This document shows, piece after piece, positions 49,205-58,812 of a DNA stretch of 64,000 nucleotides (position 1 is the stretch's first letter; every line of letters starts with the position of its first letter). The DNA lies in the NCBI GenBank assembly GCA_009910795.1, contig VMEE01000023.1, forward strand, positions 1 through 64,000, read 5' to 3'. Source of the DNA: Dehalobacter sp. CP. GTDB taxonomy: Bacteria; Bacillota_B; Desulfitobacteriia; Desulfitobacteriales; Syntrophobotulaceae. The notes beneath the pieces were generated by a model that was not told where the DNA came from, did no database searches, and saw nothing but the letters and a program-made list of their open reading frames with translations. A program made the position numbers and the translations under genes.

Positions 49205-49716
49205 TTAGCGGCAGGCCTCTAGTTCCTGAACTTTATTTAAAAACCAGGCCGTGTGCAGATCTTCGTCAACTAGATTGGCCCACAGGACAGAAAACAACGT
49301 ATGATCTTTTCCGATTTTTAAAATCAAGTCTTTATAATCACTCATTGCTTTTCTCTCCAGAAGAATATCGGCTTTTAGCAGGGAAACTATTCCAAACGCA
49401 GCAGTGATATTCCCGGCGGTCTTTCCCAGGAGCGGGGAAATAATATCCCCTAAAATGGTCGGTTCGCTACCGTATTTCCGTATTTGGGCGGCAATGTTAT
49501 CGACATGCTGCTGTTCAATATAAGATGACCGTTCCAATACTTTGCTGATATAGATATCTTCGACCAATTTACTTTGCGCCATATAAAGATCAACCTGGTT
49601 CAGTTCCAGGCTGTAAAACCAGTTGAGCTTTGCGATGATTCCGTCAGTATCCAGATTTTATTCCACCACCTGACTGCCTCAATGTCTTGATGCTTGTACT
49701 GAAAGAAGTCTTTCAT
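49205..49716 (-). pseudogene. ferritin-like (demethoxyubiquinone hydroxylase-type) protein, frameshifted near its start
   Basis: The main frame (49205-49582) gives 125 residues with the helical ferritin-like pattern (LERSSYIEQQHVDNIA..., ADILLERKAMSDYKDL). On the minus strand a plausible start ATG at 49716 gives MKDFFQYKHQDIEAVRWWNKI. The frame then changes near 49644-49650, and DGIIAKLNWFYSLELNQVDLYMAQSK leads into the main frame. One missing base there would restore about 170 residues, typical of this COQ7/DUF-type family. Either a real frameshift or a sequence error; if the shorter frame is used the protein lacks helix 1. Confidence 0.65.
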
Positions 49717-49859
49717 AAGTCTATTCTATTATTGATAAAATGCCTTGCAAATATACTGAAATCTATTCGGATTGATCATGAATCATGCCCCATTAATTTC
49801 AGTAAATCTTATTTTAGTGGTAAAATAAAATGGCAATATTACTGCTAGGAGGGTAAACA

Positions 49860-50690
49860 ATGAATGCTGCTGACGAAGGAATCGTCTACGAAGAATTTGA
49901 GGTAGTAGAAATCCAAAGAGAAAATGATGCCATTGTGATGAAAGAAGCGGTGAGAAAGGTCATCGCCGAAGTGTCCCTTAAAATGATAGTCAATGGACAG
50001 GAGCTTGTTTCCGTTCTCTGTCTGAACCGGCACCACGAGGAGTTGGCCCTGGGTTTTCTATATAATGAGGGTGTTATTGGTTCTTATGAAGATATTGAAA
50101 GCATCGAATACAATGAGAAAATGCTGGCAGTGCTGATTGAACTTAGAGAAGGAATCGTTATTGACAGACGCGAAAGTCTGAGAAGCATCACTTCCGGCTG
50201 TGGCAAGTGTTATACCTACATTAATCCGCTGAAAAAGACGCAGTACGCCGTCAGCACGAACAAATCCACTTTTTCCGCAGGAAATATCTTGAAAATCATG
50301 GATAAGTTCATTGAGCAGTCTGAGATCTTTCATACGATTGGCGGCGTCCACAGTGTCTTATTTTACGCTGACGGATTTGAAGTGCTAAATGAAGACATTG
50401 GCCGGCACAACTGCTTCGATAAAATGACAGGAATACTGATGAAGGCAAACAAGATGGAGCTAGCCGCAAATGGCATGGTTTTTATCAGCGGCAGACTTAC
50501 TTCGGAAATGCTCATGAAAATGATCAGGCTTGGAGCACCCGTGGTAGTTTCCAAATCGACGCCCACAACAGCGACCATCAGGCTTGCCCTGGAACATAAC
50601 ATTACACTTCTCGGCTATGTCAGAGGAGGCAAAGGTACTGTTTATGCCTGCCCAGAAAGGCTGGCTGACACCTCCGATAGCCAAATCTAA
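49860..50690 (+). CDS. fdhD: FdhD, formate dehydrogenase accessory sulfurtransferase
   Basis: 276 residues. The active-site loop SGCGKCYTY at about residues 111-119 has the CxxC sulfur-carrier motif. HEELALGFLYNEGVI (about 60-74), EDIGRHNCFDK (about 179-189) and SGRLTSEMLMK are family marks. It sulfurates the molybdenum cofactor of formate dehydrogenase. ATG 49860 follows TAGGAGGG. No formate dehydrogenase gene is in the window, so it serves an enzyme encoded elsewhere. Confidence 0.92.
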   Translation: MNAADEGIVYEEFEVVEIQRENDAIVMKEAVRKVIAEVSLKMIVNGQELVSVLCLNRHHEELALGFLYNEGVIGSYEDIESIEYNEKMLAVLIELREGIVIDRRESLRSITSGCGKCYTYINPLKKTQYAVSTNKSTFSAGNILKIMDKFIEQSEIFHTIGGVHSVLFYADGFEVLNEDIGRHNCFDKMTGILMKANKMELAANGMVFISGRLTSEMLMKMIRLGAPVVVSKSTPTTATIRLALEHNITLLGYVRGGKGTVYACPERLADTSDSQI

Positions 50691-50825
50691 TGCCCCGCAT
50701 ATTTTGAAAAAATTTGTCGAATAGTAGGAATTTCTTAACTTATGTAGAAATAGTATACAAATCCTTTGAAATGACAGAATGTTTAGATTATTGAAATATT
50801 CTGATAAGGTAAAAATAGTTGAATT

Positions 50826-51077
50826 GTAACTATTGCTATCGGCGGCGGTAGTGTCATGGATTGTGCGAAGTGCATCAGTATACTGGTAGCCAACGGCGGA
50901 AATATTCTGGATTATGAAGGTGTCGATGAAGTCAATTTGCCGCGACCGCCGCTGATTTGTATCCCGAGTACGGCTGGAACGGCAGCAGATGTATCTCAGT
51001 TTGCCATTAACCTAAAAAAACTCACGAAGCAAGAGGTTAAAGCAATTTATGAAAGAATATTACAATGCTTTCAATGA
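50826..51077 (+). pseudogene. remnant of an iron-containing alcohol dehydrogenase
   Basis: AIGGGSVMDCAKCISILVANGG (nucleotide-binding GGGSxxD motif) to PLICIPSTAGTAADVSQFAI matches the N-terminal domain of group III Fe-alcohol dehydrogenases. It then jumps to a short C-terminal-like LTKQEVKAIYERIL and ends at 51077. The metal-binding His region is absent and no start exists, so an internal and a 5' deletion are both evident. Its last codons overlap the start of the next gene. Confidence 0.75.
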
Positions 51078-52527
51078 GGGAAAAATAACAAGGCAAGCCA
51101 TCATTGGTCTCGGGGAAAATTCGATTCGCAAAAATTACTATCCCGAGCTGCAGGAAAAGTTATTGGATCTTGAGCATATTAATATTCGAAACAAAGCTTT
51201 GATGGCCGCGATTCAGGACATTATGCTGGTCAGCGATTCAGATAGCCATATTTCGCCATTTGCCGTCTCCAATAAAAAGGACGATCCTTTAACACTAGAG
51301 ATCTTAAGGAATAACGAAATTGTTCGGAGATTACAGGAGGCAATTTATCAGGTTGTTCAGAAACGGGAGATGGTCACCTGTGATTTTAGGTTAAAGTACC
51401 AGGGACGGGATTACTATTTTGAATCGCGAATTCACATCTCAGAGATTAATGAAATCTTAATACTGGTTCGGGATATGACTGAAAGAACCCTAATGGAAAT
51501 GCAGTTAAGGGAGATGGCGGAAAGAGAAAGCCTGACAAAGCTATATAAACGGCACTGTTTAATCAACAAACTGGCTGAATTCCATGGAAAAAGCTTCGAA
51601 AAGCTCACCATGCTGCTCTTTGATATTGATGGGTTGAAAATCATTAATGGTACTTTTGGACATCTGAAAGGGGATGAAGTGATTGTATCCGTAGCCTGGA
51701 TTATTCATGACCACTTCAGATTAATTGGGTATATCGCCCGCATTGGCGGAGATGAATTTTGCGTGATTGTCGAGGGACTCTCCAGCCAGGAGATTGAGCA
51801 GCAACTTAAACAGATGAATAAAATGCTGCATAAATATAATGAACAAACAGATGCATTAAAGATCTCGCTGTCTTCGGGCTATTCTTTCCATAGGACAGGT
51901 ATTGTCAATACAGAATGGATGTTTCAGGAAGCAAATAACAACATGTATCAAAATAAATTATTGAAGGAATCCAGCAACCATTTGGTCAAGACCCTGATGA
52001 GAGGGCTGGAAGCGAAGGACTATATTACCGAGGGCCATGCGGAACGGATGGGTGAGCTTGCAACCCAAATGGGTGTAGCGCTGCGGCTGCCTCAAAGTAA
52101 ACTCGACCGGATCAGGTTGCTTACCAAATTTCACGATATCGGTAAAGTGGGAATTCCAGATAGGATCCTGTGTAAACCTTCCAAGCTGAACGAGGAGGAG
52201 TGGAAGGTCATGAAAACGCATTGCGGGATCGGGGAAAGAATTGCGGCCGAATCCTCAGAATTAAAGAGTATTGCACACCTGATTCTGAAGCACCATGAAA
52301 GGTGGGACGGAAAAGGTTATCCTTTAGGATTGAAAGCAGGGGAGATACCGATCGAATGCAGAATTTTAAGTATTGTTGATACCTTTGATGCGATGACAAA
52401 TGACCGGCCGTATCGTGAAGCACTGTCTGAAGCTGAGGCAATCAAGGAAATCGTATCATGTTCCCGAACGCAGTTTGATCCGAATTTGGTTCTCTTGTTC
52501 AAAGAGATTATTGAGAAATCATCATAA
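51049..52527 (+). CDS. PAS-GGDEF-HD-GYP cyclic-di-GMP regulator
   Basis: 492 residues: a PAS-like sensor about 50-150, a GGDEF domain with intact IGGDEF at about 230-235, and a C-terminal HD-GYP phosphodiesterase with HDIGKVGIPD (about 363-372) and HHERWDGKGYP (about 412-422). It may make and break cyclic-di-GMP. The first ATG 51049 lies inside the Fe-ADH remnant, and AAGAGG upstream is a fair site. The N-terminal few residues could be extended or differ because of that overlap. No transmembrane helix, so it is cytoplasmic. Confidence 0.86.
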   Translation: MKEYYNAFNEGKITRQAIIGLGENSIRKNYYPELQEKLLDLEHINIRNKALMAAIQDIMLVSDSDSHISPFAVSNKKDDPLTLEILRNNEIVRRLQEAIYQVVQKREMVTCDFRLKYQGRDYYFESRIHISEINEILILVRDMTERTLMEMQLREMAERESLTKLYKRHCLINKLAEFHGKSFEKLTMLLFDIDGLKIINGTFGHLKGDEVIVSVAWIIHDHFRLIGYIARIGGDEFCVIVEGLSSQEIEQQLKQMNKMLHKYNEQTDALKISLSSGYSFHRTGIVNTEWMFQEANNNMYQNKLLKESSNHLVKTLMRGLEAKDYITEGHAERMGELATQMGVALRLPQSKLDRIRLLTKFHDIGKVGIPDRILCKPSKLNEEEWKVMKTHCGIGERIAAESSELKSIAHLILKHHERWDGKGYPLGLKAGEIPIECRILSIVDTFDAMTNDRPYREALSEAEAIKEIVSCSRTQFDPNLVLLFKEIIEKSS

Positions 52528-52875
52528 ACATCGAGTAATACGCATCACCCTTTCTTCCATCATACCATCTTAGCAATAGCCACGATCCTCCGAACATATT
52601 GCCATTGATTCCATGAATTAAACAAGCGTATTGCATATATATAATTCACAATATTCACACAATTATCCACAATTAATTTGCTATCAATTTCAACGATGAT
52701 TCCATGATTCAAAGAGAGAATATAACTGCGGATATGGCGATTAAATATTATCAGAATATTAAGAAAATGGCATCTGATTTTTGTAACCTTGGATACCGAT
52801 TTCCGGCAGTTTTTTACGTATGATTAAAAAAATAAGACCACGATTAAAAACAAAATATAGAGGAGGTAAATTCTT
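52528..52875. other. intergenic region before hcp
   Basis: About 350 bp, AT-rich, no gene. It should contain the hcp promoter; TATTCACACAATTATCCACA at about 52652-52671 includes one perfect TTATCCACA 9-mer, not enough for an origin. Nothing else is convincing. Confidence 0.35.
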
Positions 52876-54438
52876 ATGTCTCAGATGTTCTGTTTTCAAT
52901 GTGAACAAACTGCCGGTGGAAAAGGATGCACGAACGCAGGGGTCTGCGGAAAGAAACCGGAAGTAGCTAATAAGCATGATGAACTCACTTGTGCCCTGAT
53001 TGGATTGGCCAGAGCAGCATCCCGTCGGAAAACTGCACCGGAAACAGATGCTTTGGTGATGCAGAGCCTGTTTGCCACAGTGACCAATGTTAATTTTGAT
53101 CCTCAAGATTTTGATGCCTTCATACAAAAGGTAACTGAAGAGAAAAACAAACTTGGCGGGGCGAAAGATTTTGCACCTGAAGCTTTGTTCCATGGTGATC
53201 CGGACATCGTTTCGCTGCGTACGACTCTCTTGTTAGGCATGCGCGGGATGGCGGCATATGCTTGGCATGCGTATGTTCTAGGCAAGCAGGATCCTCAAGT
53301 CACCGCCTGCTTTTATAAAGGATTGAAAGCTGTCGGGGAAGATCATTCCGTCGATGAATGGCTGGAGTTGCTGATGGAATTCGGCAAAACCAATCTTGCC
53401 TGTATGGCGCTGCTCGATGAAGCGAATACTTCGACTTTCGGTCATCCGGTGCCAACCAAAGTTACAACAACCATAGAAAAAGGCCCATTCATTGTGATCA
53501 CCGGCCATGACCTGCTCGATCTGAAACAATTGCTGGAACAGACAGAAGGAAAAGGAATCAATATTTATACCCATGGTGAAATGCTCCCGGCTCACGCCTA
53601 TCCTGAATTTAAAAAATATGTGCATCTGAAGGGCAATTTCGGAACGGCCTGGCAGAACCAGCAAAAGGAATTTGACAATATTCCGGCTCCAATCTTTTTT
53701 ACGACGAACTGTCTGATGCCACCCAAAGCCAGTTACGCTGACAGGGTTTATACGACATCCGTCGTCGGTTATCCCGAAATGAAGCATATCCCGGATGCCA
53801 AAGTCAAGGACTTTTCGCCCCTGATTAAGCAGGCGCTTGAACTTGGCGGCTACAGCGGAGATCAATACAGGACAGGGATCAACGGCGGAAACGAGCTGAT
53901 GACAGGTTTTGCCCGGAATACTGTTCTCGGAGTCGCGGATAAAGTGATCGATGCCGTCAAGGCAGGGGCAATCAAGCATTTCTTCCTGGTTGGCGGCTGT
54001 GATGGCGCGAAACCCGGCAGAAACTACTATACCGAGTTTGTCAGACAAACTCCGAAAGATACGGTCGTACTGACACTTGCCTGCGGGAAATACCGCTTTA
54101 ATGACCTGAATATCGGAGAAATCGGGGGACTGCCACGGCTAATGGATATGGGTCAATGCAACGATGCCTATTCCGCTATTCAGGTTGCTGTTGCATTGGC
54201 CAAGGCTTTTGAATGCGGCGTAAACGATCTGCCCTTAACGCTTGTGCTTTCCTGGTATGAGCAAAAAGCCGTCTGTATTTTACTGACACTTCTGGCGCTG
54301 GGCATAAAAAATATCTATATCGGACCATCCGTTCCCGCTTTTTTCTCTTCCAATGTACTCAGTGTTTTGGTCGAAAAATTCAATATCACACCAATCTCTA
54401 CACCAGAGAATGATTTAACAGCTATTCTGGCTAAATAA
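52876..54438 (+). CDS. hcp: hybrid cluster protein (hydroxylamine/NO reductase)
   Basis: 520 residues. N-terminal CFQCEQTAGGKGCTNAGVC (residues 6-24) has the C-x2-C-x8-C-x5-C 4Fe-4S pattern of anaerobic class I/II Hcp. GGCDGAKPGRNYYTEF at about 375-390 and TLACGKYRF at about 396-404 supply hybrid-cluster Cys ligands. It detoxifies NO or hydroxylamine and can act as protein S-nitrosylase. ATG 52876 follows AGAGGAGGTAA. No hcr partner is adjacent, as is common in clostridia. A hairpin terminates it. Confidence 0.94.
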   Translation: MSQMFCFQCEQTAGGKGCTNAGVCGKKPEVANKHDELTCALIGLARAASRRKTAPETDALVMQSLFATVTNVNFDPQDFDAFIQKVTEEKNKLGGAKDFAPEALFHGDPDIVSLRTTLLLGMRGMAAYAWHAYVLGKQDPQVTACFYKGLKAVGEDHSVDEWLELLMEFGKTNLACMALLDEANTSTFGHPVPTKVTTTIEKGPFIVITGHDLLDLKQLLEQTEGKGINIYTHGEMLPAHAYPEFKKYVHLKGNFGTAWQNQQKEFDNIPAPIFFTTNCLMPPKASYADRVYTTSVVGYPEMKHIPDAKVKDFSPLIKQALELGGYSGDQYRTGINGGNELMTGFARNTVLGVADKVIDAVKAGAIKHFFLVGGCDGAKPGRNYYTEFVRQTPKDTVVLTLACGKYRFNDLNIGEIGGLPRLMDMGQCNDAYSAIQVAVALAKAFECGVNDLPLTLVLSWYEQKAVCILLTLLALGIKNIYIGPSVPAFFSSNVLSVLVEKFNITPISTPENDLTAILAK

Positions 54439-54456
54439 AAGGGCTCACCTCAATCC

Positions 54457-54495
54457 GAATGCTGCTGACACTGTGTTGGCAGCATTTCATTTTGG
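54457..54495 (+). terminator. terminator after hcp
   Basis: AATGCTGC/GCAGCATT stem with a 13-nt loop, followed by TCATTTTGG. Confidence 0.6.
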
Positions 54496-54656
54496 GTGTT
54501 AATAGCCCCTTTTTGCACATTTAGCATGACCTAGCTGCGTTTCACATCCATGTTCGCTTGGACTGCTGGATCACGTTACGTTACGCGAATTATTCCACGA
54601 AATTATGCTATAATATTTTCATGCGCTGATCTTAGACATAAAGGCTGGTAAAAAGT

Positions 54657-55790
54657 ATGCAGGTATTTTTACGGATTGATATTAATCTTGTTGCCCTGGT
54701 GTTGTTGGGGGTAGTATTTTTAATTGCTTACCAGAGTCTTGACCGGCAGGATCGTATCAATAAAAAATTTCTGACCACGTCTTTAGTCATTATGCTGGAG
54801 CTTGTTTTTGAAACGCTGACCTGTATGATCAACAGACGCCCTGAGTTATGGTTGATCCCGGTGTCCGAGCTGATGCATATATGTTTGTTTATTACGGCAC
54901 CGCTGTTAACCTATTCATGGTACAAATTTAATTATAGCTGGACTGAACCAGATAGTACGATTTTTAAAACCAGGGAAATCCTGTATTTTATTCCGATTGT
55001 CATCAATACGGTACTGACCGTCTTATCGCCCATTTACGGTTTTATCTTCAATATAGACAGTGCGAATGTCTACCACCGGGGATCACTTTTTCTTGTCTCA
55101 GCCGTTATTACCTATTTCTATCTGATAGTCAGCCTGATACATATTCTCAAAAGAAAAGGAAAAATCATTAAGCAGGAATGGATTCCTATGATCGGATTTG
55201 GAATATTGCCGATTATCGGAGGGATCCTTCAGTCGTTATTTTATGGTGTGCTTCTGATGTGGAGTTGTACGGCATTTTCCCTCGTGATTATTTATTATTT
55301 TCTGCAGCAAAGAATGGCTCATCTGGATAACTTGACCGGCGTATGGACGAGAGGATCTTTTGACTATTACATTTCCCGAAGGATCCACCATAAGGCCGAT
55401 GACAAATTTGGGCTTATTTATGCCGACCTTGACGGACTGAAACAAATTAATGACCAATATGGGCATTCCGAAGGGGACAAAGCGATCCAGACTGCTGTTG
55501 GGCTAATAAGAAGTGTCCTAAGAAAAACAGACATTATTGCCAGGATGGGTGGCGATGAATTCGCGGTAATTATGGAATGTGACAGCAAAGAAGCTCTGGA
55601 GAAAACAATTGAGAGAATCAATGTGTCTTTTGAAGCGTATAATAAAACTTCCGGAAAGCGTTACAGGCTGGAAGGAAGTTTTGGGACTGACATCTTCGAT
55701 ATGAAATATGCCAGCATTGAGCAATTTCTGAACCATGTTGACAATCTGATGTACAGCCAAAAAAGAATAAAAAAAGCGGATTTGCGATGA
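54657..55790 (+). CDS. membrane-bound diguanylate cyclase
   Basis: 377 residues: six or seven transmembrane helices in the first 215 residues (sensor), then a GGDEF domain with DNLTGVWTRGSFD at about 222-234 and the active RMGGDEF site at about 294-300. It makes cyclic-di-GMP from GTP in response to an unknown membrane signal. The start ATG 54657 lies after TGGTAAAAAGT, a weak site. It is one of three GGDEF genes in the last 13 kb. Confidence 0.85.
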   Translation: MQVFLRIDINLVALVLLGVVFLIAYQSLDRQDRINKKFLTTSLVIMLELVFETLTCMINRRPELWLIPVSELMHICLFITAPLLTYSWYKFNYSWTEPDSTIFKTREILYFIPIVINTVLTVLSPIYGFIFNIDSANVYHRGSLFLVSAVITYFYLIVSLIHILKRKGKIIKQEWIPMIGFGILPIIGGILQSLFYGVLLMWSCTAFSLVIIYYFLQQRMAHLDNLTGVWTRGSFDYYISRRIHHKADDKFGLIYADLDGLKQINDQYGHSEGDKAIQTAVGLIRSVLRKTDIIARMGGDEFAVIMECDSKEALEKTIERINVSFEAYNKTSGKRYRLEGSFGTDIFDMKYASIEQFLNHVDNLMYSQKRIKKADLR

Positions 55791-55905
55791 TCCGTGGGAT
55801 TTGATTCCTTTTAACAAGTAATTCTTTATGAGTTAAAGAAAAACCGTTATAATAGACTGAAAATTCGTAACATTTTATTAATTTTAGCCTAAATCACGAT
55901 ATTTG

Positions 55906-56280
55906 CAGGTTGACCGAAAGCTTGTATTTTATGTATGATAATAACAAGCTTCAAGGAATTCCTAAGATGGAATACCAGTGAAGCCTGAAAATGGAAACAA
56001 AATGTTATCATTGGATGATTAGGTCGGTGAACGAAAAGGTTCACTATATCTGGAGAGTTTCGAAGAAAAGAGTCTGCAACGGGATTGATAGAAATGAAGG
56101 TTTGGTTCAAAAAAATCTGTAAAAAGAATTTTTAAGAGGCAAATTCCGAAATGAAATCAGACTGAAGTGGGTAATGAGTAAACGGAATATCTGTAGACGA
56201 AGGTCTTTTAAGGAAGATGGATAGCAGGAAACGAAATTGAGGGTAATACTGGGGATACATTGATAAAGGTTCGTTGGAGC
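55906..56280 (+). ncRNA. candidate structured non-coding RNA
   Basis: A purine-rich, gene-free stretch with several hairpins: AAGCTTGT...AACAAGCTT (about 55918-55952), GTGAAC-GAAAAG-GTTCAC (about 56027-56044), and TTGACC near the start able to pair with GGTCGG near 56021. No open frame is long enough to be a gene. Only the strand-neutral structure is visible. It does not match SRP, RNase P, 6S or tmRNA signatures that I know. Confidence 0.35.
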
Positions 56281-56287
56281 TTCTTTT

Positions 56288-56821
56288 TTATTTTTCGCGC
56301 TTGTAGGCTGCGATATACGGAAGGTTTCGGTACTTTTCCTGGTAATCGAGGCCATATCCAACTACAAATTGGTCCGGCATAAGAAAACAGCAATAATCGA
56401 TGTTAATGGTGAGGAGCCTTTCCGAGGGATTATCCAGCAGGGTGCATATTTTTAGACTAGCCGGCTTTGCAGCTTCGAGGTGCTGGCAGATATAAGCAAG
56501 CGTAAGTCCGGTTCCGACCACATCTTCTACTAAAAGAACATGTTTGCCGGTGATCGAAAGGTCAAGATCTTTCGCAAATCTTACAATGCCAGTTTTATTC
56601 GTTTCATCAGGGAAGGCCCTGATCGACAGAAAATCAATGCTTAAGGGTACCGTCAGGTGCCGGGTCAGGTCAGCCAAAAAGTAAAACGATCCTTTTAGGA
56701 CGCTGATCACAACCAGCTCTTTGCCCTGATAGTCGGTATCAATGATTCGCCCGGTTTCGGCGACTTTCCGTTGAATCTCCTCTGCAGTGAAAATGATCTT
56801 CCCAACAGCATTAGCATTCAT
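56288..56821 (-). CDS. hpt: hypoxanthine phosphoribosyltransferase
   Basis: 177 residues. The PRPP-binding motif VLLVEDVVGTGLTL is at about residues 96-109, with ISVLKGSFYFLADL at about 37-50 and DQFVVGYGLDYQEKYRNLPYIA near the C-terminus, all typical of HPRT. It salvages hypoxanthine and guanine. It overlaps the upstream kinase-type gene by 4 nt (ATGA), so the two share a transcript. Confidence 0.92.
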   Translation of the reverse strand: MNANAVGKIIFTAEEIQRKVAETGRIIDTDYQGKELVVISVLKGSFYFLADLTRHLTVPLSIDFLSIRAFPDETNKTGIVRFAKDLDLSITGKHVLLVEDVVGTGLTLAYICQHLEAAKPASLKICTLLDNPSERLLTINIDYCCFLMPDQFVVGYGLDYQEKYRNLPYIAAYKREK

Positions 56822-57747
56822 TGTGCATGTCCTTTCTTAATGCCGAATCTCTCCAAAAGGGAATAAAAATCATTTTTAAAGACAATGTTGATGTTGGTGC
56901 CGGGATAGAGCCGTTTGAGCAGCTCAACCTTTTTCTTTTTTTCTGAAGCATATTTTTGGTTCATCGTGGTCAGTTCAATGAACGTATTAAATCTGGGTAG
57001 GTAAAAATCAGGTGAAAACGCCATGGTAACATTACCCTCTTCATCCCATTGAATCGGGAACGTACGGGGCTCGTACTCCCAGTCAAGGTGGTACATATCC
57101 AGGATTCCGGCAAATTCCTCTTCGGATGGATGCTTGAAAATAATCGGTTTTTTACCGTCCTGAGAAGGACATTCAGCCGCAGGGGAGTAAAGCTGCTTAT
57201 TTCTGGCATAGTACTCCAGAAATGCAGCGCCTTCTTTGATGCCAATAAAATCTGTGTTCAGCGTAATGCCGTAAAGAGAAGGATCAGACCAGTCTCTATG
57301 ATAAATGGTGGAAATATACCGTTTGTGTTTGCGGTCGGTCAGCTCCAGGAATCTTTCGGCATTGGAGCGGTCCAGACGGAGATTATGCATGACCCGGCCG
57401 GTTCGAACTTCATCTGAAGCTATGATTCTGACATGGATCGCTTCAGGATGGCGGGAGAAAATAACCTGAGCGCCGAGACCGAAGATGATAGCAGGCTGTT
57501 CAGAAATATAACCTTTTAATCTGCTTTCAATATGCTCGGCAAAGGTAAGGCCTTGAGAGGACAGATTCAAATAAAAGCCAGGGCTTTCTTTCAGCATATG
57601 TAGCTCATGCTTGTCGGCAATCTCCGGCAGCCATTGGTTCACAACAAAATCGTGTGTAATCAGAGGCAGATCCAATTTCTTGGCGAGGAGCCCAGATATT
57701 TCTTTCCCCAGGCTTCCTGTTTGTCTGGAAATTGTAAGAAATACCAA
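56818..57747 (-). CDS. cytidylate-kinase-like protein with C-terminal nuclease-like extension
   Basis: About 309 residues. The N-terminal half resembles the cytidylate kinase-like family (phosphate loop ISRQTGSLGKEISGLLAKKL at about 5-24 from TTG). The C-terminal part (about 205-309) has PDFYLPRFNTFIELTTMNQKY and KKVELLKRLYPG, similar in style to PD-(D/E)xK-type nuclease folds, although Thr stands where Lys is expected. TTG 57747 is chosen with GGGGGTG 6 nt before; GTG codons at 57756 and 57762 are alternatives within that site. It is the first gene of a pair with hpt. Confidence 0.65.
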   Translation of the reverse strand: MVFLTISRQTGSLGKEISGLLAKKLDLPLITHDFVVNQWLPEIADKHELHMLKESPGFYLNLSSQGLTFAEHIESRLKGYISEQPAIIFGLGAQVIFSRHPEAIHVRIIASDEVRTGRVMHNLRLDRSNAERFLELTDRKHKRYISTIYHRDWSDPSLYGITLNTDFIGIKEGAAFLEYYARNKQLYSPAAECPSQDGKKPIIFKHPSEEEFAGILDMYHLDWEYEPRTFPIQWDEEGNVTMAFSPDFYLPRFNTFIELTTMNQKYASEKKKKVELLKRLYPGTNINIVFKNDFYSLLERFGIKKGHAQ

Positions 57748-57838
57748 ATCAGTCACCCCCACAGCAGTAATGATACCGGTTCAGTCCTCAGATTATTATA
57801 CCATATCAGGCCAATTAGCGTCGGAACGCTGGAAATGA

Positions 57839-58609
57839 CTAAACTGGTTTCTTTTTCCTAAGTTTTACAAAGAGAAGAACGGCCGAAAGCAAAATTGCTG
57901 CAATACTGATGACTTGGGCTATTTTAAATGGACCAAGCATCAGACTGTCGGTTCTGAGACTCTCAATAATAAAACGGCCTGCCGAGTACAGCAATAAATA
58001 AAGCAAGAAAATGATGCCGTCAGGTGTTGATTTCTTCCTGATCAGCCAGAACAAGAACAAAAAGATCAAAGTGTCCCATAAAGACTCATATAAAAAAGTC
58101 GGATGGTAATATTGGCCGTCAATATACATGCCCTGCTGAATAAAATGCGGAAATTTACTGATAAAGGATTCACTAACCGGGCCGCCATGTGCTTCCTGAT
58201 TAAGAAAGTTGCCCCATCTGCCAATCGCCTGGCCGATAACCAGACTTGGCGCGATAACATCGGCCACAGACCAAAATTTTAAATCCGGATCTCTGCGGGT
58301 AACCACTAAGACCGCCAGAAAACCGCCGATAATTCCGCCGTGAATGGCTAATCCGCCATGCCAGACAGCCACGATTTCCGCCGGACAAGATATGTAATAA
58401 TGCAAATTGAACAGGACATAATATAGTCTGGCACCGATCAGAGCAGCGGGAATCATAACAATCAGCAGATTAAAAAGTTTGTCCGGGTCCAGCCTGCGAT
58501 AGTTCGTATGATAGTTCGCGAGAATGAGTCCGGCGCAAAACGCCAGAGCGATCAGTATACCGTACCAATGAATAGAAAAAGGACCAATTTCAAATGCAAT
58601 AGGGTTCAA
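57839..58609 (-). CDS. lgt: prolipoprotein diacylglyceryl transferase
   Basis: 256 residues with seven transmembrane helices and the Lgt signature motifs HGGLAIHGGIIGG (about 95-107), GRWGNFLNQEAHGG (about 134-147) and HPTFLYES (about 175-182). It attaches diacylglycerol from phosphatidylglycerol to the lipobox Cys of prolipoproteins at the membrane. TTG 58609 is the likely start: GGGAG lies 9 nt upstream, giving MNPIAFEIGPFSIHWYG. The frame is open further to 58705, but that region is not Lgt-like. Confidence 0.93.
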   Translation of the reverse strand: MNPIAFEIGPFSIHWYGILIALAFCAGLILANYHTNYRRLDPDKLFNLLIVMIPAALIGARLYYVLFNLHYYISCPAEIVAVWHGGLAIHGGIIGGFLAVLVVTRRDPDLKFWSVADVIAPSLVIGQAIGRWGNFLNQEAHGGPVSESFISKFPHFIQQGMYIDGQYYHPTFLYESLWDTLIFLFLFWLIRKKSTPDGIIFLLYLLLYSAGRFIIESLRTDSLMLGPFKIAQVISIAAILLSAVLLFVKLRKKKPV

Positions 58610-58812
58610 GAAAATCAACTCCCGTATTAATGAATACACTATCTTTCCGAAATTGTCCAGAAAAAATGCCCGATTGAAGTCTTCCCAGGAATCGTGTAGA
58701 AGCATTACTGGATATTTGCGAAAAGACCGACACCGTAGTATTGTGGTGTTATCAGGTAAGTTTAAGGTTATTCTATGATTCTTTGCTATGAATTGTTTTC
58801 AGGGGGTAGACA

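Noticed and set aside
52663..52671. TTATCCACA as a DnaA box or origin
   Set aside because: A single 9-mer is expected by chance in 64 kb; no cluster, no dnaA or dnaN nearby.
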